NCBI GenBank assembly: GCA_022577435.1
Contig: JAKOON010000018.1
Span: 5,475,656-5,539,655, forward strand
DNA from: Embiotoca jacksoni
Lineage: Eukaryota > Chordata > Actinopteri > Embiotocidae
Length of the DNA stretch: 64,000 nucleotides
Direction: 5' to 3'
Part shown: positions 1 to 12,180 of the stretch, piece by piece
Layout: each line of letters opens with the position of its first letter
Position numbering within the stretch: the first letter of the stretch is position 1
Notes under the pieces: generated by a model
What the model was told of the DNA's origin: nothing
Database searches by the model: none
The model's input: only the letters and a program-made list of their open reading frames with translations
Program-made: the position numbers and the translations under genes

Positions 1-1714
1 AATTGTCAATGGAACCTCCTGCAGCAGAAATGAACCCTAACCTGAATGAAATGGCTTAAGCGTTAACACTAAAATCAATTGTGTGTAGAGTTACACCACT
101 GTTCATAGTAACAAACACAAAAGATTCAACGCCAAACAGAACAACTGTAAGTTTAAAGCAGCATTTAGCATCTTTAGCTCATCAGTAGCTAGCCTAGCAG
201 CTAACTTGAACCGTATTTTGTTTCAAAAAGTATAAAAGAGCAAGAAAGCACGAAATGTGTCACTGTCCCGACACTATAAACCACATAACACTGCACTGTA
301 ACAAGAAAGGCTATTTGCAGAACAACTCCATATGTGAAATGATGTGAAAGTAACTTCTACTAGATATGAATCAGGCGTCCCCTCCGACAGACATTCAGAG
401 GTCTTGTTCCTAATTTTCTGACCAACGCGTTAAGCTTGTGCTCCAATAACCAAGTGCTCTGTAACAGCAATCATGGCCCCGGAAATACGCTGTTGACAAA
501 ACAGTGGATCACACCCAAGAGGGCCTGCCATGGTCTGCATGTTGAAACACCACAAACCACATAGTTGGCCTTTGCTACAACTTGCTCGTAGTTGGAACCA
601 GCTTGAGGCAGGAATTGTCATCACACGGAGACGTGGAAGGAGAAAAACAAGAGAGACGACTTGAAGCACTTTAGAAGGCTACTGTGCACAAAACAAACAG
701 AATTTGAGTTGGTCTCAGCCAAGTCATAGTTTTGACCAAGTCCTCAGATTAATTCTTGCTAATAGCCCATATGGAAAAATAAAGATTTTATGGATATGTA
801 CGACTAATGTGCATGGTTCTCCGCATCATAGCTGCTGTCAATGGGAACCACTCAACTTTCTAGACTCTGTGGTCAGTTTTAACTTTATTCCATCAGCCAG
901 TGAAGCCAGTCAGTCAAACCAACCATATGAACCGTCAGGCATTGTCCTACAGCTGTGAAACTAGAGGAGAACATTTCTCAGCAGGCCAGCTCTGGTGCTT
1001 CCTTCTGCCAAAGACACATTATTACCCTCCTTCTTTTCATATTTTTCAAACCATTCCAGTTCACCAGTCTACAAAGCTATGTTTCCTCGGCTTCGCCTGC
1101 TGAAGTTTCAGTCAACCAAAGTGATTATTTCTGCCACCAGAGCAGCTCTGCTTCTAAGAAATGATTATATAACCAGAACTGGAATCTATAAAAGCTGAGA
1201 AAGCTTCACCTCTTTACAGAGCCAGATTTAGGAGCATCTCTTGACTAAAAAAGTAGAGCCACAGCAGTCTATACCATTACTGAATGGAAAAGTCATGTCT
1301 GTGTATTTTAAAAGCAGAAAAAAAGAGACCTCCGTGTTAAGACGTGCACAGTGCAAACAGTGGAAGCTGTCAAAACAGCCTTTAAGAATGCACTGGGGAG
1401 TTTGGAAGTGTTTTTCCATCTTAGCAAACGTAACATGGCCTGAAATACATGTAATTCTACGGTGTATCACCTCATCAAATTTTACATTTACAATAATGCT
1501 AATATATGATATACAGTCCATCTTTCAACCCAATAGCAGCTGAACAATGTGGTAATCTTATCTTTCATATTTTAGGTCTATGCAGGATATTTTAACTATC
1601 CAGAAAAAGTTAGATTTAGATTTTCGAAACTTTGTACCAACCAGCAACAATCTGGCATCCACTTGCTTGCGTATTAAGCCAGGCGTAAAAGCAACAAGGA
1701 CCCTTCGAAAGACT

Positions 1715-1915
1715 CTTTTCCACTGATTGTACAGGCTCAGCTAGACTCGACTCTACACGCTATTATTTGTTTTTTCATTGTCTATGGATGGTATTTGGTA
1801 CCTGGGACCTGATACTATTATTGATATCCCCTCTATCAAGGTTACAAGTGAGCTGAGCCAATACTAAAAGGTGATGTGAAAACACTGCCGACCAAGTTTC
1901 CACAGTGTGATGGCC
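1715..1915. repeat. Dispersed teleost repeat, degraded copy
   Basis: The segment has a GGCTCAGCTAGACTCGACTC-type head and the tail GTGAGCTGAGCCAATACTAA, then GGTGATGTGAAAACACTGC. A diverged version of the same head and tail occurs near 29.33 and 29.79 kb. The pattern resembles a widespread fish interspersed repeat. The class is not certain from sequence alone. Confidence 0.45.
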
Positions 1916-2680
1916 AATTTCTCTCTTTAGAGGCGCACACTTGTGGAAGTGTTTGTCCTTCCATCACTGGACGCATATTGTCTTACAGGTAGATCAATGT
2001 TTCTCCAGATTCTGAAGTTCTGCACCCACTGACTGTTTAATGAAGCCAGTCTGGTGTCAAACTCTGTTCCCCTACCGATTTGTGTTTCGTCAGGCCCCGC
2101 CCGCCTGAAAACGACAAAGTTCGAAGGAGAGCCATGAAGCCCAAACTTAACTTTAATAGCAATTATTTTGTTGTTGTTGATTTTGAAAATGACATTACAG
2201 CAGTTTCACATTTCTATAGTAATGACGCTGTCTTGAGGAGGTGCTACCTGCAGTGGAAAACAAAATCCAGAAAAGTACCTGATACCAATAAATTAGTAGA
2301 GTTGAGTGGCATCATCACTGTGGCTTAATGAAGGGGTCACACTGCAGATAATGGCTTCACTTATACCATAAACTACGGGAGGGTTTATTATACAAAATAT
2401 TTGCTACTTATTTTGCCATGTTTCACTGCTGTGGAGAAGCTCATTACTCTCCAAACATGGCTTTCCAGCTCCCAGTCAGTTCAACACAATTGCATAAAGG
2501 GAGCTTAATGGTTAGCTAACCCATTATGTTCTGGTGATTAATCTGTGATAACAAATGGAAATGTGTGAGGTGAACTAAGATGGAGTGAGAGGGGTTAAAC
2601 GAGACATGATGACAACAGGCCCAATCAGAGTGAGTGTGAGAATGCAGATTTGAAAGGCAAAGTGTGAACAGCAGCAAGAA

Positions 2681-2752
2681 GGTCTTGTGGTGCAATGGTA
2701 GTGTGCCTGACTCCAGATCAGAAGGTTGCATGTTCAAATCACGTCAGTGTCA
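2681..2752 (+). pseudogene. Isolated tRNA-Trp(CCA)-like copy in PARD3 intron 1, decayed
   Basis: The segment is 72 nt, the length of tRNA-Trp, with anticodon loop CTCCAGA (anticodon CCA) and the T loop TTCAAAT. It has a mismatch in the acceptor stem (pair 4-69), only one Watson-Crick pair in the D stem, and one mismatch each in the anticodon and T stems. A TTTT run follows five bases after the end. It probably derives from the same source as the 14-23 kb array. The stem damage argues for a pseudogene. Confidence 0.7.
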
Positions 2753-4419
2753 AAGTTTTGTCATTTGGTGGTTGGAAATTACCAAAGTTCTTGACAGATA
2801 AAGAAAACTAACTAAACTAACTAAAGATTGCTGGATGGAGACAATTGTCCAGTCGAACACAATTAAACACATCATAAATTCTGTGGGAACAGCCTCACCT
2901 CATCTTAAAGTTAAACCATCAAAAGACTAAATAATTATGATGAATTGAAATATTCAAATGTTTCACATGGCTCACATTATTCTGTCAGTTAATCACATTA
3001 TCTGTGGAAAGCATCAATCTCCACCGAACCTCCAATCAGGGTTTCCCTTTCGTTTGCCAGGATGGATACATCTAGTGTAAATCTGCCAAATAACACTAAA
3101 GAGCCTTTTCCAACAGATACAAAACAATTTATTATGGCTAAACAAAGAGTTATTGGTGACATCTGCTGCCACATGTTAGAGTCACAACAACAGTCATTCA
3201 CCATCTTGAATAAACATCAGAACCTTTCAGAGAATCTCATTTCAATTCATCTTGTCTAAAATACATGAAGCTGTGAAGAGCAGCTTTTCAACTCAAACGT
3301 ACGCTTAAGTTATGTGGGATCATGTGCAGTGCAGTGGTTCTATTGTCCTGCCTCTCACGGTTCTGGCTAATGATTAGCTGGATTATCTAAACCAGCAGGT
3401 TAAGATAACAAAAAGCGAGTCCCCAATATCGCAAGGCTGTAGCTGGGATAGGAAAGTACAAGGAATCTGGTATAAAGAGCTCATGTTTGATATGTCAGCT
3501 CAGTCACACTATGGTGTGTCTAAATAAAGCCACGTTATCTAATTGAAGAACACACAAAAACACGTTTAGAGATAAAACACACCAAGTAATGCTCAATCTG
3601 CTTCTTGTCACATAAATTGATATATGTAGCCAGAACAACAGTCACATAGCATGGCATGGTTATGGCACACTGAGACCCTGGCAATTTCCATTATGGCATG
3701 TAGCCTGCCTGCATTGCTGTCTTTAGCAGCTCCTGCTAGATTTGTGTGTAACCCTCAAACAACAGGCTTTTCAATTCAGAGTCCAGAGTTGCTGATGTTT
3801 TGCTCTCTGCAATCTTTGCATGCATGCGCCCTCCCTACCATCTGCGAACCATATATCAGCACCTGTGTGTACACCTAAAATACTCTGAAGTCATCTTAGC
3901 TTGACCCCGAGGAGAAGCACTGTTTGGTTTAGATAAGGTTCCCTGAGCGTGGTGTCATTGTCCTTGATGCCATTCACGTGAGCCGGGAAGCTCGCCAGAC
4001 GGTCGTTTAATCAGTCAGCCAGACGGGTTTTACGGAAGTCTCAGATTCTACTCGACATTGACCCATATACCAAACTCCAATCAGCAAATGTTGGCCAAAG
4101 TCTGTAGCGCCTGCAGTGATGTCACTTATTTTAACAGTGGTAGTTTTTGTTGTATCAGCTGTGTAATCCAGGACGCTAGAGTTCCCATGAAGCAACCACC
4201 AGGTTTAAGTGCTTACTTTCAGGGCATTAACATAGTTAATCTTTAGGACCCGTTTGAATTGGACTCATGGACAACTTTAATACAATAATATTAATTTATT
4301 GGTAACACATTCCTCTTCAGTCTATGACAATGACTATGAAGTTTCAGACCAACAGATATTAGCAAACATTAAATATCTGAAGTACCAATGCTTTATCAGT
4401 CCTGTATTGCACCCATAAA

Positions 4420-4990
4420 TTGTATATAGAGATGGAAAGATGTCTGGGTCTGAAAAGTGAAGCCAATTCAGAAGTGTTTTAAAGTGCAATACCACTGGGA
4501 GCTGGCTCCAAAATAAACTCTGGCTCCGTTGACTCCCATTCAAAAAGAATAAACTTCTCTCATTAAATAAAAAGTTAATCATTTTTTATTATCAATTTGG
4601 TGTCATTTACTAAATTAACAACCTCTGATTGGTGTTCTGGTGGTACTTCTAAAAGGAATCCCATCATTAATTAGATATTATACTTCAAAGAGAGGCATGT
4701 TTGGGGCACGCCTGGTTTGATTGACATGCAATCAGGTTTCCATTATTGCTGGACGGGCACAATGTCCTCAGGTTCTTAGTCTGATTCACCTCTCGTTCCA
4801 CCCCAGCTCGTCAAAATATGGTAATTTTCTGGCTCCAAATAAACGAGATGGGTTCAGCCAAAATGCCAGACTTGAGGTTTAAAAGCAGTCTGCAAACCAA
4901 ATGGTGACGTCACCATGGGTTGCCACTTGGATTCAGCCAGTATGCCTTCTTTCTTATTTTGAGGTTGCTACCAAGTCCACTGACTGACGT
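4420..4990. repeat. Dispersed teleost repeat, degraded copy
   Basis: The segment contains stretches such as TTGACTCCCATTCAAAAAGA, TTCTGGCTCCAAATAAACGA and GGTGACGTCACCATGGGTTG. I recognise these as parts of a high-copy fish interspersed repeat. No transposase coding is visible. The boundaries are approximate. Confidence 0.45.
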
Positions 4991-6058
4991 TGACACAGTC
5001 ACAAATATGTCAGTACTTGGCCATAAAAAACATGCTTTTTTAATCTGTATATGTTAAGGATTAATGTGACATTTCACCGTTCTCTAATTGTAGAAAAAGT
5101 GCCACCAGCTCTCCACTATCGAGTGTGAGTGGATTTTTTTGTTTGCTGCTTTCAAACGTTCCTAAAACTGCAATGTCACCACGTTAACCTCATACTGTTG
5201 CAGTTGTGTCATTTCCATTTTGTATATGTTTACGCAGACCACCAAAATAACCAAAAATGTGACAGCACGGCAAATTATGGGCTGCAATGTGCATGTTTCT
5301 ATATTGACTAGAGCTTAATCACATTGAAGTCTTTTCTTTAAGGTGTCCGAAAGTCTTTCGAATTTTCATCACCAAACTGTTTGACTACAAACAGCTATAA
5401 ACATGTTGTTACCAGGCAGCCTCCATTTAAAATTACAGGGTTTACTGCATGTTCTATTATTAGAATTTGCATACAGCACCTCAAGTGATTTCACAAATCA
5501 TGTTAGTTTTAACAAAAAGAAGACCTTGAAAAGATTCATAAAAACCACTGTCTTAGATCTCAGTAGACAATGAAAGCAGTGCATTTCAGGCCAGGGGTGC
5601 AGAATATCTTTTCTGGATGCTTGGGCGAACTTCAACTCGTGACTTTCTGGAGCAGCGGGTGTGGGATGTTTTACTCAAAGACTGGCAGGCAACAATTCCC
5701 CTGGAAGGAGTCTGCACGAAAGCTGGGACGCAGCTCGCTCGGCTGGAAGACAACACTGTGTCGACCAGCTGGGAAGAAAAAAGAAAAGAGACAGAGATAA
5801 AGAGACAAGAGGAGAGGAAATGCAAAGGATTGGAAACAAAACAAAAGTGAGAGGAGAAGATATCAAAAGGACGAGAGGTTAGTGAGTCCACTCTTTTCTT
5901 CTTCTTCTTCGCTGGCTTTGTTCCCTGCTGTGGAGGGAATTAAGAACTGCCACTTAGTTGAACCATAGAGCCACTCGTACTCAGTTTCCATCAATCACTT
6001 TGCATTCCATCATCCAACACGGCCATCTCTACTCAGCTCATATGACACACACCCATTC

Positions 6059-6087
6059 ACCACACACACACACACACACACACACAC
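6059..6087. repeat. (CA)n microsatellite
   Basis: Uninterrupted CA dinucleotide run in PARD3 intron 1. Confidence 0.95.
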
Positions 6088-9000
6088 TCCAACTGTCTTC
6101 CGTAATCCTGTTCACACACTGCAGCATCTCTCTATTACATAACCACTGAGTGGTGAGCTAATGAGCACTGACAACCCTTTCAAAAGGCTCTTCCCACTTT
6201 CTCAGCACGGCGTGTTTCTGCACAGCTGCACCAGCACCGCCTCCTTACCTGAGAATAGATGAGGATCAAAGACCTCAGCTGAACTTTCACTGAAGCCTCA
6301 CAATTCCCAGAACAGACAAGTGTGTTTGATGGCAGATTGAATCTGCTACACAATGTGTTGTTTAAAACATTTTTTCTACGGATGAAAAAAAGGGTCTATG
6401 TTGCCTTTTTTTTATGGTTCTCACTGTCAAAATGAAAAAAAAAAAAAAATGTTACTTACAGCTGTTTCGTAGCATTAATAAGATGTCCTATACAGGAATG
6501 ACTCCTCAGGTAGACTCTGCTGCCCTGAGTAAAGCCCGAGGACAAGACACGCAGGTCTACCGTAAAGAGAGATTTGTAATCAGGTACAAGAAGTCTAAGA
6601 AACACTTTAAAGCAATTCCACCAAAATTCAGATTGAACATGTTAAATGTGACCTTTAAAGATGTAATCAAACCTTCGATTTTTCTTTTAGGACTCTTAAA
6701 TATAAAAACAATCAATTCATGAACTAATGAGACAGTTGGAGACCTTTTTCTTTGCTACAAACTATGAAAATATAGATACCTGTAGCCTAAATATGAATCT
6801 TCATCCAGCAGCCAATCAGCTCCAAGCACACCTCTAAAGCTATCAATTTACATGATTTAATTGTCATAAGTATAAAAACGACCATCTGTGCTCGTTGGTC
6901 CACCCCTGCTAAGCTAATTGGCTGCTAGCTTCACACTTGTCAGACAGACATGAGAGTGGGCAATTGGTTCCTTTTTTTGTCTAATTTTGTGTTTATTGTT
7001 ATTTCCTATTCTTTGCTGGTGCATACAGACTAAGTTAATACAGTTTGCTGTGTTTTAGTTGGTCCTAACAAGTTCACATATAGTCCCTTTGGCTTAGGGA
7101 TATCTTTATATCTTTAGCGTAGCAGAGGGCCGAAACGCTTCTGGGACACTTCTGGTGCGTCCGGTGAAACATCAAGCAAATAGTACGGCAGCGACCAGCT
7201 CCAACGGCCGGGTTGGAACCGGAAACGTAACGCAGGCGGATCTGGTGAAAATAGCCATTGTGCAGTTTCTTTTGACTGCCGTTTTCTTCTTCGAGCTCGA
7301 CTCTCAGTCATTCCTGTTTTCCTTGTGTGCCGAGTCCCTCTGAAAACACAGGAATTAAGCTTGACAAATAGTATGTTGTTGAAAGTAGAAAGGCTATAGT
7401 TTGGAGCCGAGTCATTGGGACAAAAACAGAAGTGCCTCAAAAGACATGTGGAGGACTGTTATTTAGAATCGACACAGTAATCAAGACCGTCAGCAGCTCA
7501 CAACGTTAAAACAGAGACTGATTTCAGCGTATCAGTGGGTTTCTACAGTTAATGCACAGTACCAGTTAAGACTATGAACCTTTTATTATTGTGATGACTG
7601 TTTTGCATCTTTATGGGCTATAAAATCTATGGCTCATGGAATTAAGACTTTCATTCAGACATCCAGGAGCCAGGGGACACATGCTCATCATATGCTGCTC
7701 ACAAACAGTACTGTATAATAAAATACAGAATAATACTGTATAGATATATGCAACTTTGTTTTTCTTCACGTTTCCCCAGAGGGATATTCCCAATGTGTGT
7801 ATTTCAACAACTTGACCATGTTGTGTCTTGTCTCCCAGTCAGCATTTGTGGAATTCTGGGAGGAAAAAAGCAATTATGTGCTGTATGACTTGAGCCTACA
7901 TTTAGGTTGAGCAACTGTGGGAAAGTAGAGGACAAATAGGATCTAAAAAGGGAACTCCTCAAAGATTTAGAGCCACAAATTATGGATCCTTTGACTGAAT
8001 GTTTGAGTGTATCTTTTGTTTTATGTGCCTGACGGTGGACCAGATGTGGGTGAAACCAGAATGCCAGAGGATGAGATAAGGTCTGAACCTCCCAGCCACG
8101 TCCACCTGATGTTTTGTATGCCAACAGGAAAGCCCCAAAAATAACATCTTATCGTTGCTCCTGCCTAAATGACTTAAAATCTGGTGAATGCACAGTTATT
8201 ATTAAACTGGCTAAGTGCTAAAAACAACAGCTTTAAGAACAAACAAAAAAAAGGCAGGATGAGATAATTGAGAGACCCTTGAGCATTAATCCTTCATGAC
8301 TGTGCATACTGGAGACCAGATTGACTCTGAAGTTGATGGTGCTTGAGTGGGAGACACACTTTCTGCTCCCACTGAAACTCTAACAAGGTCCTCAAGAGTC
8401 CCCAGAGAAAATGTGGTCCACTGGTGTAGCATGTGAAGCTGTCTGATTGGGCTCAGCAACACAGCCTCAAATACAAAGAGGAGAATAAATCTGTTTTCAT
8501 GTATTCCTGATATAACAAGAAACTAAGAGCAAAGATAGAAAAATCACAGCACTGATGGAGAAAACTGAATATGACATGTGAAAAATATCTTTGCAATCCA
8601 AGATGGTTTATGTATAATAAAGAGGTAGATGAGGAAATTAGTGTCGGGCAGACGACAGCTGGAGTCAAGACAAGGACGAACGTAGAAAAGAGGCAGATGT
8701 GTAGTAACAGTAGGTTGATGTTACTCTCTGGGTAATCAGATTTCAGCACATGGGTCCATGTAGCTGTGATAATGTGAAATGGCACTAAGCATAACTGACC
8801 AATTAAAGTGATTGCTGCTGCTCAGGATCACTACATGTCTGTCAGTCCAACTACACAATATTATGTAGGTGTGAGGTTTCTGTTTGCGCAGGCATGAAAA
8901 GTGAGGTGCCTTTAGTTTTGGCATCAAAACCATGTGGTCAGTTTTAGAAAAAGATCATGGTTTGGGTTATATGTGACACATTTGGTTATAGCCTGGTATT

Positions 9001-10334
9001 ACCAGACTCAAATCCACTGCATGAATATATGGGTCCGCGTATGCTTGATTGGGAATTGCTGCCAGTTGTTGCCTCCAATTGGGAGTAGACCTCGGGTTCA
9101 TTTTGAAACTACTGCTACTGGAGCAGCCTTTGACCACCATACTCAAACCAGCAAAAACTCTACCATCACTGCAACTACATTTTAAAAAAAAAAATGCTTG
9201 ACTTCATCATCATGGGAGCTAACCACTAACTAGTTGCTGAATAGTCCACCCTTCAGACTGGCTGTGCCGACTTTAATCACAGCAAAGAAAACTGAGGCTG
9301 TGAGCAATAGTCTGGTGGAGACATGCTAATTTGTTTGGGTTTGGTCTGGGTTGAAATAAGTCATTTTTACATGTACGGTTAAGTATGCCATATAGGTTAC
9401 TTTATGTACACTATGTAAGTTAAATACATTACATTTTGTAAGTAACTTAGTTAAGGAATATCCATAGTGACCTTTTTTTTTTCCTCACTGACTTCAACAG
9501 CAATCATACATGTGTGTACTTGTCACACCAAAGCGAGGCTAAACGTGACACTGACACAGTATCTTCTAGTCAACTGAAAGGAGTATTTCACGTGTAGAAT
9601 GATACCAGGAAGCTAAATGACAACAATATATGATTTTTATTTTTTTTTTCCCACGGTGCAGTCAAATGAACCAGCCGACATGTGTCACTGTGACCTAAGA
9701 GAGCATGTCAGGCTAAAAAGACCTTTGGATCCTAACTAGTATTTTTTTTCCCCAAATGTTAGATATGTACCTGTTCTAGCATACAGCTAGATCCCATACA
9801 AATATGTTCTGATATTTACTTACTTACCTGAATTACTCTTTTCATATTTCCCTGAGATTTGTATTTGCAGTATGAGACATGAGATTTGTGGCAGACACCT
9901 CTTCGGTTCTTGGTTCTTCATGCTCAAATTGGATCACCCAATGAAGTGGGTAAAAACATAAAGGGCCAACAATCAGATTTAAGCACTCAAATAAATAGTA
10001 TCTGCCTGCGATGAGTTGTAATATTGTGTCAAATCTTTTATCATACTTGAGATTCTTGTCACATTGTTAATGCAGCTACTAAAAAAAAAAACTGTTGCAC
10101 CTGCTGCAGTGTTATACGAATTTAAGTAACTTATGCGTGATTCCATCCCCCTGTGGTCCAGATCCTTTGTCTGGCACACGGTACAGTAGTTTGCGATGGC
10201 CCAAAGCCAAGCGTTCTCCAGAGGGGAAGCACACTTCTACATTTACAGTACAGCAGCATGGATCAATGGACCAGTCGCCTCCATTCTGCTGAAGCAAGGA
10301 AAAGCATCAAGCACTGGTAAACAGAGGAGAGAGG

Positions 10335-10348
10335 GTGTGTGTGTGTGT

Positions 10349-10380
<32 letters not shown>
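10335..10380. repeat. (GT)n microsatellite, interrupted once
   Basis: GT dinucleotide run with one extra G, in PARD3 intron 1. Confidence 0.95.
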
Positions 10381-10383
<3 letters not shown>

Positions 10384-11614
10384 ACTGCTGGTGTGTGTCT
10401 GGTGTGTGTCTAAGGAGGAAGTGGTCTTCAAGAATGAGCGTTAATGTTGACCTACTTCATCATTGTTTGCCTTCCGTGGCAAAATCTACGACTGAACTAC
10501 AAGAGTGGATATTCCTCTTTTACGGTAATTTGTTACCATGGAGATGAAGTAAAGCAATGCATGTCTGGGATTTCACTGAATGGATTCTGTGCTATCAAAC
10601 CCAGCGCTGCCCCCACTCTGGATCTGTCTGAAACCTGTCTAAAGGTTAATGAAATTTCGTCCATCCAAAAACCCAAAACTGAAACAGTGAGTAGAAACAA
10701 CCCTGGCAAATCCAGCACAGCTTCATGAAGATATTCCAATCCTGCAGCAACGTGACTCCAATGGTTAATAGCAGTCACTGGCACAGGGAAGAAAGTGCTG
10801 TCCCTAACCATGGCAACAGTACCAAACTTTAATTCATTAATTTGCCATTTAATTGGCTTTAAAGCTGCAGCAACTAGAAACCCACACAGGGAAAAACAAT
10901 CAGAGTTTTCATTCACATTTGGCACTATGTTATATTCCGTCATATAACATGTGAAACTTGGATGAACTTAAAACCTTTTTGCTGAGCATGTAAATGGAAA
11001 AGGCATCATTTGATGGAGAAATGTTCAGTTGGCTTGATTTCCCATTAATGTTGTAAACGAGTTGTAATATAAAGACATGAATGCACACATGGATTAAGAG
11101 TGTATTATTATATTAATATAAGGGGAATTTAAAGTAAAGTGAACATGACTTTGAACTATAATTCTCCTGGGACTCCCTGTGTAATATGCAATTCATTAAG
11201 AGGCCAGATTATTGTATTGCCTGGTTACACAAGTGTTTCTCACCATAACTGCAGTTAAGGCACACCTACACAAACCCTTTGAATTCTGTGGACTCTATTC
11301 TGCCTTTATAGGAACATGTTCACTGTTTCTTGAACTTTTTCATGGACAACCGATCAAAAGGTTGCTTCACAACTTTGTGGATAAGCCGAAAAGCATCTCC
11401 TTTGAAATAATAGCCTTATGAAAAGTTTGGCTTATTGCCCCTCTCGCCCTCCACCAAGGGCCCTTGGGGGTCTCCACTGACTCCCATTCTTGGGGCAGCC
11501 GCGGGCTCTCTACCCTTTTCCCCGTGGAAAGCGCCATGTTGAGGCTCCGGTGTTGACACGGGCGCGCTGCTCCGCGCACTCCGAGCGAAACGTTGCAAAA
11601 TCACACTGTGGCAG

Positions 11615-11616
<2 letters not shown>

Positions 11617-11665
<49 letters not shown>
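11617..11665. repeat. (GT)n microsatellite next to the PARD3 exon 1 donor
   Basis: GT run of about 48 bp starting some 15 bp inside intron 1. On the transcribed strand it reads as CA repeats just after the donor GTAAGACTCC. CA repeats close to a donor can act as intronic splicing signals in vertebrates; whether this one does is unknown. Confidence 0.95.
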
Positions 11666-11668
<3 letters not shown>

Positions 11669-11679
11669 GGGAGTCTTAC

Positions 11680-11799
11680 CTTTGCAATCGCCTTTTTATA
11701 CCTCATGGCCGCTTGTTCGATAAGGCTGTGGACTGTAATATTCCCATCTCCACACGGAACGACCACCCGGGTCCTCCCGAAGCACACCGTCACTTTCAT
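11680..11799 (-). CDS. PARD3: Par-3 family cell polarity regulator (PARD3), coding exon 1
   Basis: PARD3 is the scaffold of the PAR3-PAR6-aPKC complex at tight junctions and apical membranes. This exon encodes its first 40 residues, starting MKVTVCFGRTRVVVPCGDG and ending RYKKAIAK. That is the start of the N-terminal oligomerisation (CR1/NTD) domain and is very close to the vertebrate protein as I know it. The exon ends GCAAAG followed by donor GTAAGACT, at the same residue (K40) as in mammals. The start codon sits in a good context downstream of a CpG-rich leader. The gene runs left out of the window, so only this exon is present. In human, PARD3 neighbours CUL2 in the same orientation, which supports the call. 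Confidence 0.95.
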
Positions 11800-12180
11800 T
11801 TCTCCTCCGCCGCGTTAATTCCAAAGAGGAAAAAGCCGCGTGAAAACAACGATAAACATCCCCGGCGTGTGAAGAGGGAAAAAGCCCCAAATCCCGGCTG
11901 TGGTCCCGAGTGGATCTGTCTTTGTGTCCCTGCGTCCTCGGAGGAGTAGAGAGAAGCCCAGCATAAGATCCAGCGGCGGGGCTGGGTGGCGTCTTCCCTG
12001 TGCCGTGTTGACTCACTTTAGAGAAACTTCCCAACAAAACGCCTCAGCAGCGAGAGCGCACAACTGGACAGCTGACAACCGACACCGCGAGGGCGCCCAC
12101 ATGTTGGAGCAGGCACTAAGAATGTTTCCAACACCGAGTGGCTCGATGCGGGTTGAGGAGCTGATCCATTAAAAAAATGT
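11800..12180 (-). promoter_or_regulatory. PARD3: PARD3 5'UTR and CpG-rich promoter
   Basis: CpG density rises sharply from about 11.5 to 12.15 kb and falls away at about 12.18 kb. The stretch upstream of the ATG has several GC-rich motifs and no obvious TATA box, as expected for a housekeeping-type promoter. The transcription start cannot be placed. An intron within the 5'UTR cannot be excluded. Confidence 0.6.

Larger units (their letters stand above)
1..11679 (-). other. PARD3: PARD3 intron 1 (5' part, runs off the window)
   Basis: This stretch lies downstream, on the minus strand, of the PARD3 exon 1 donor. I looked for the second PARD3 coding exon (the continuation after ...KAIAK in the family) on the minus strand and did not see it, so intron 1 is longer than 11.6 kb. 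It holds a decayed tRNA-Trp copy at 2681-2752, CA/GT microsatellites near 6.06, 10.34 and 11.62 kb, and copies of dispersed repeats near 1.7-1.9 and 4.4-5.0 kb. The rest looks like ordinary AT-rich intron. Confidence 0.75.

Noticed and set aside
7114..7440. 108-codon minus-strand frame in a CpG-richer patch of PARD3 intron 1
   Set aside because: No family resemblance or splice context. The patch looks like a repeat remnant.
10243..10444. Open frames of alternating Cys-Val or His-Thr, here and at 11.6, 19.3, 32.8 and 55.9 kb
   Set aside because: Products of CA/GT microsatellites, not proteins.
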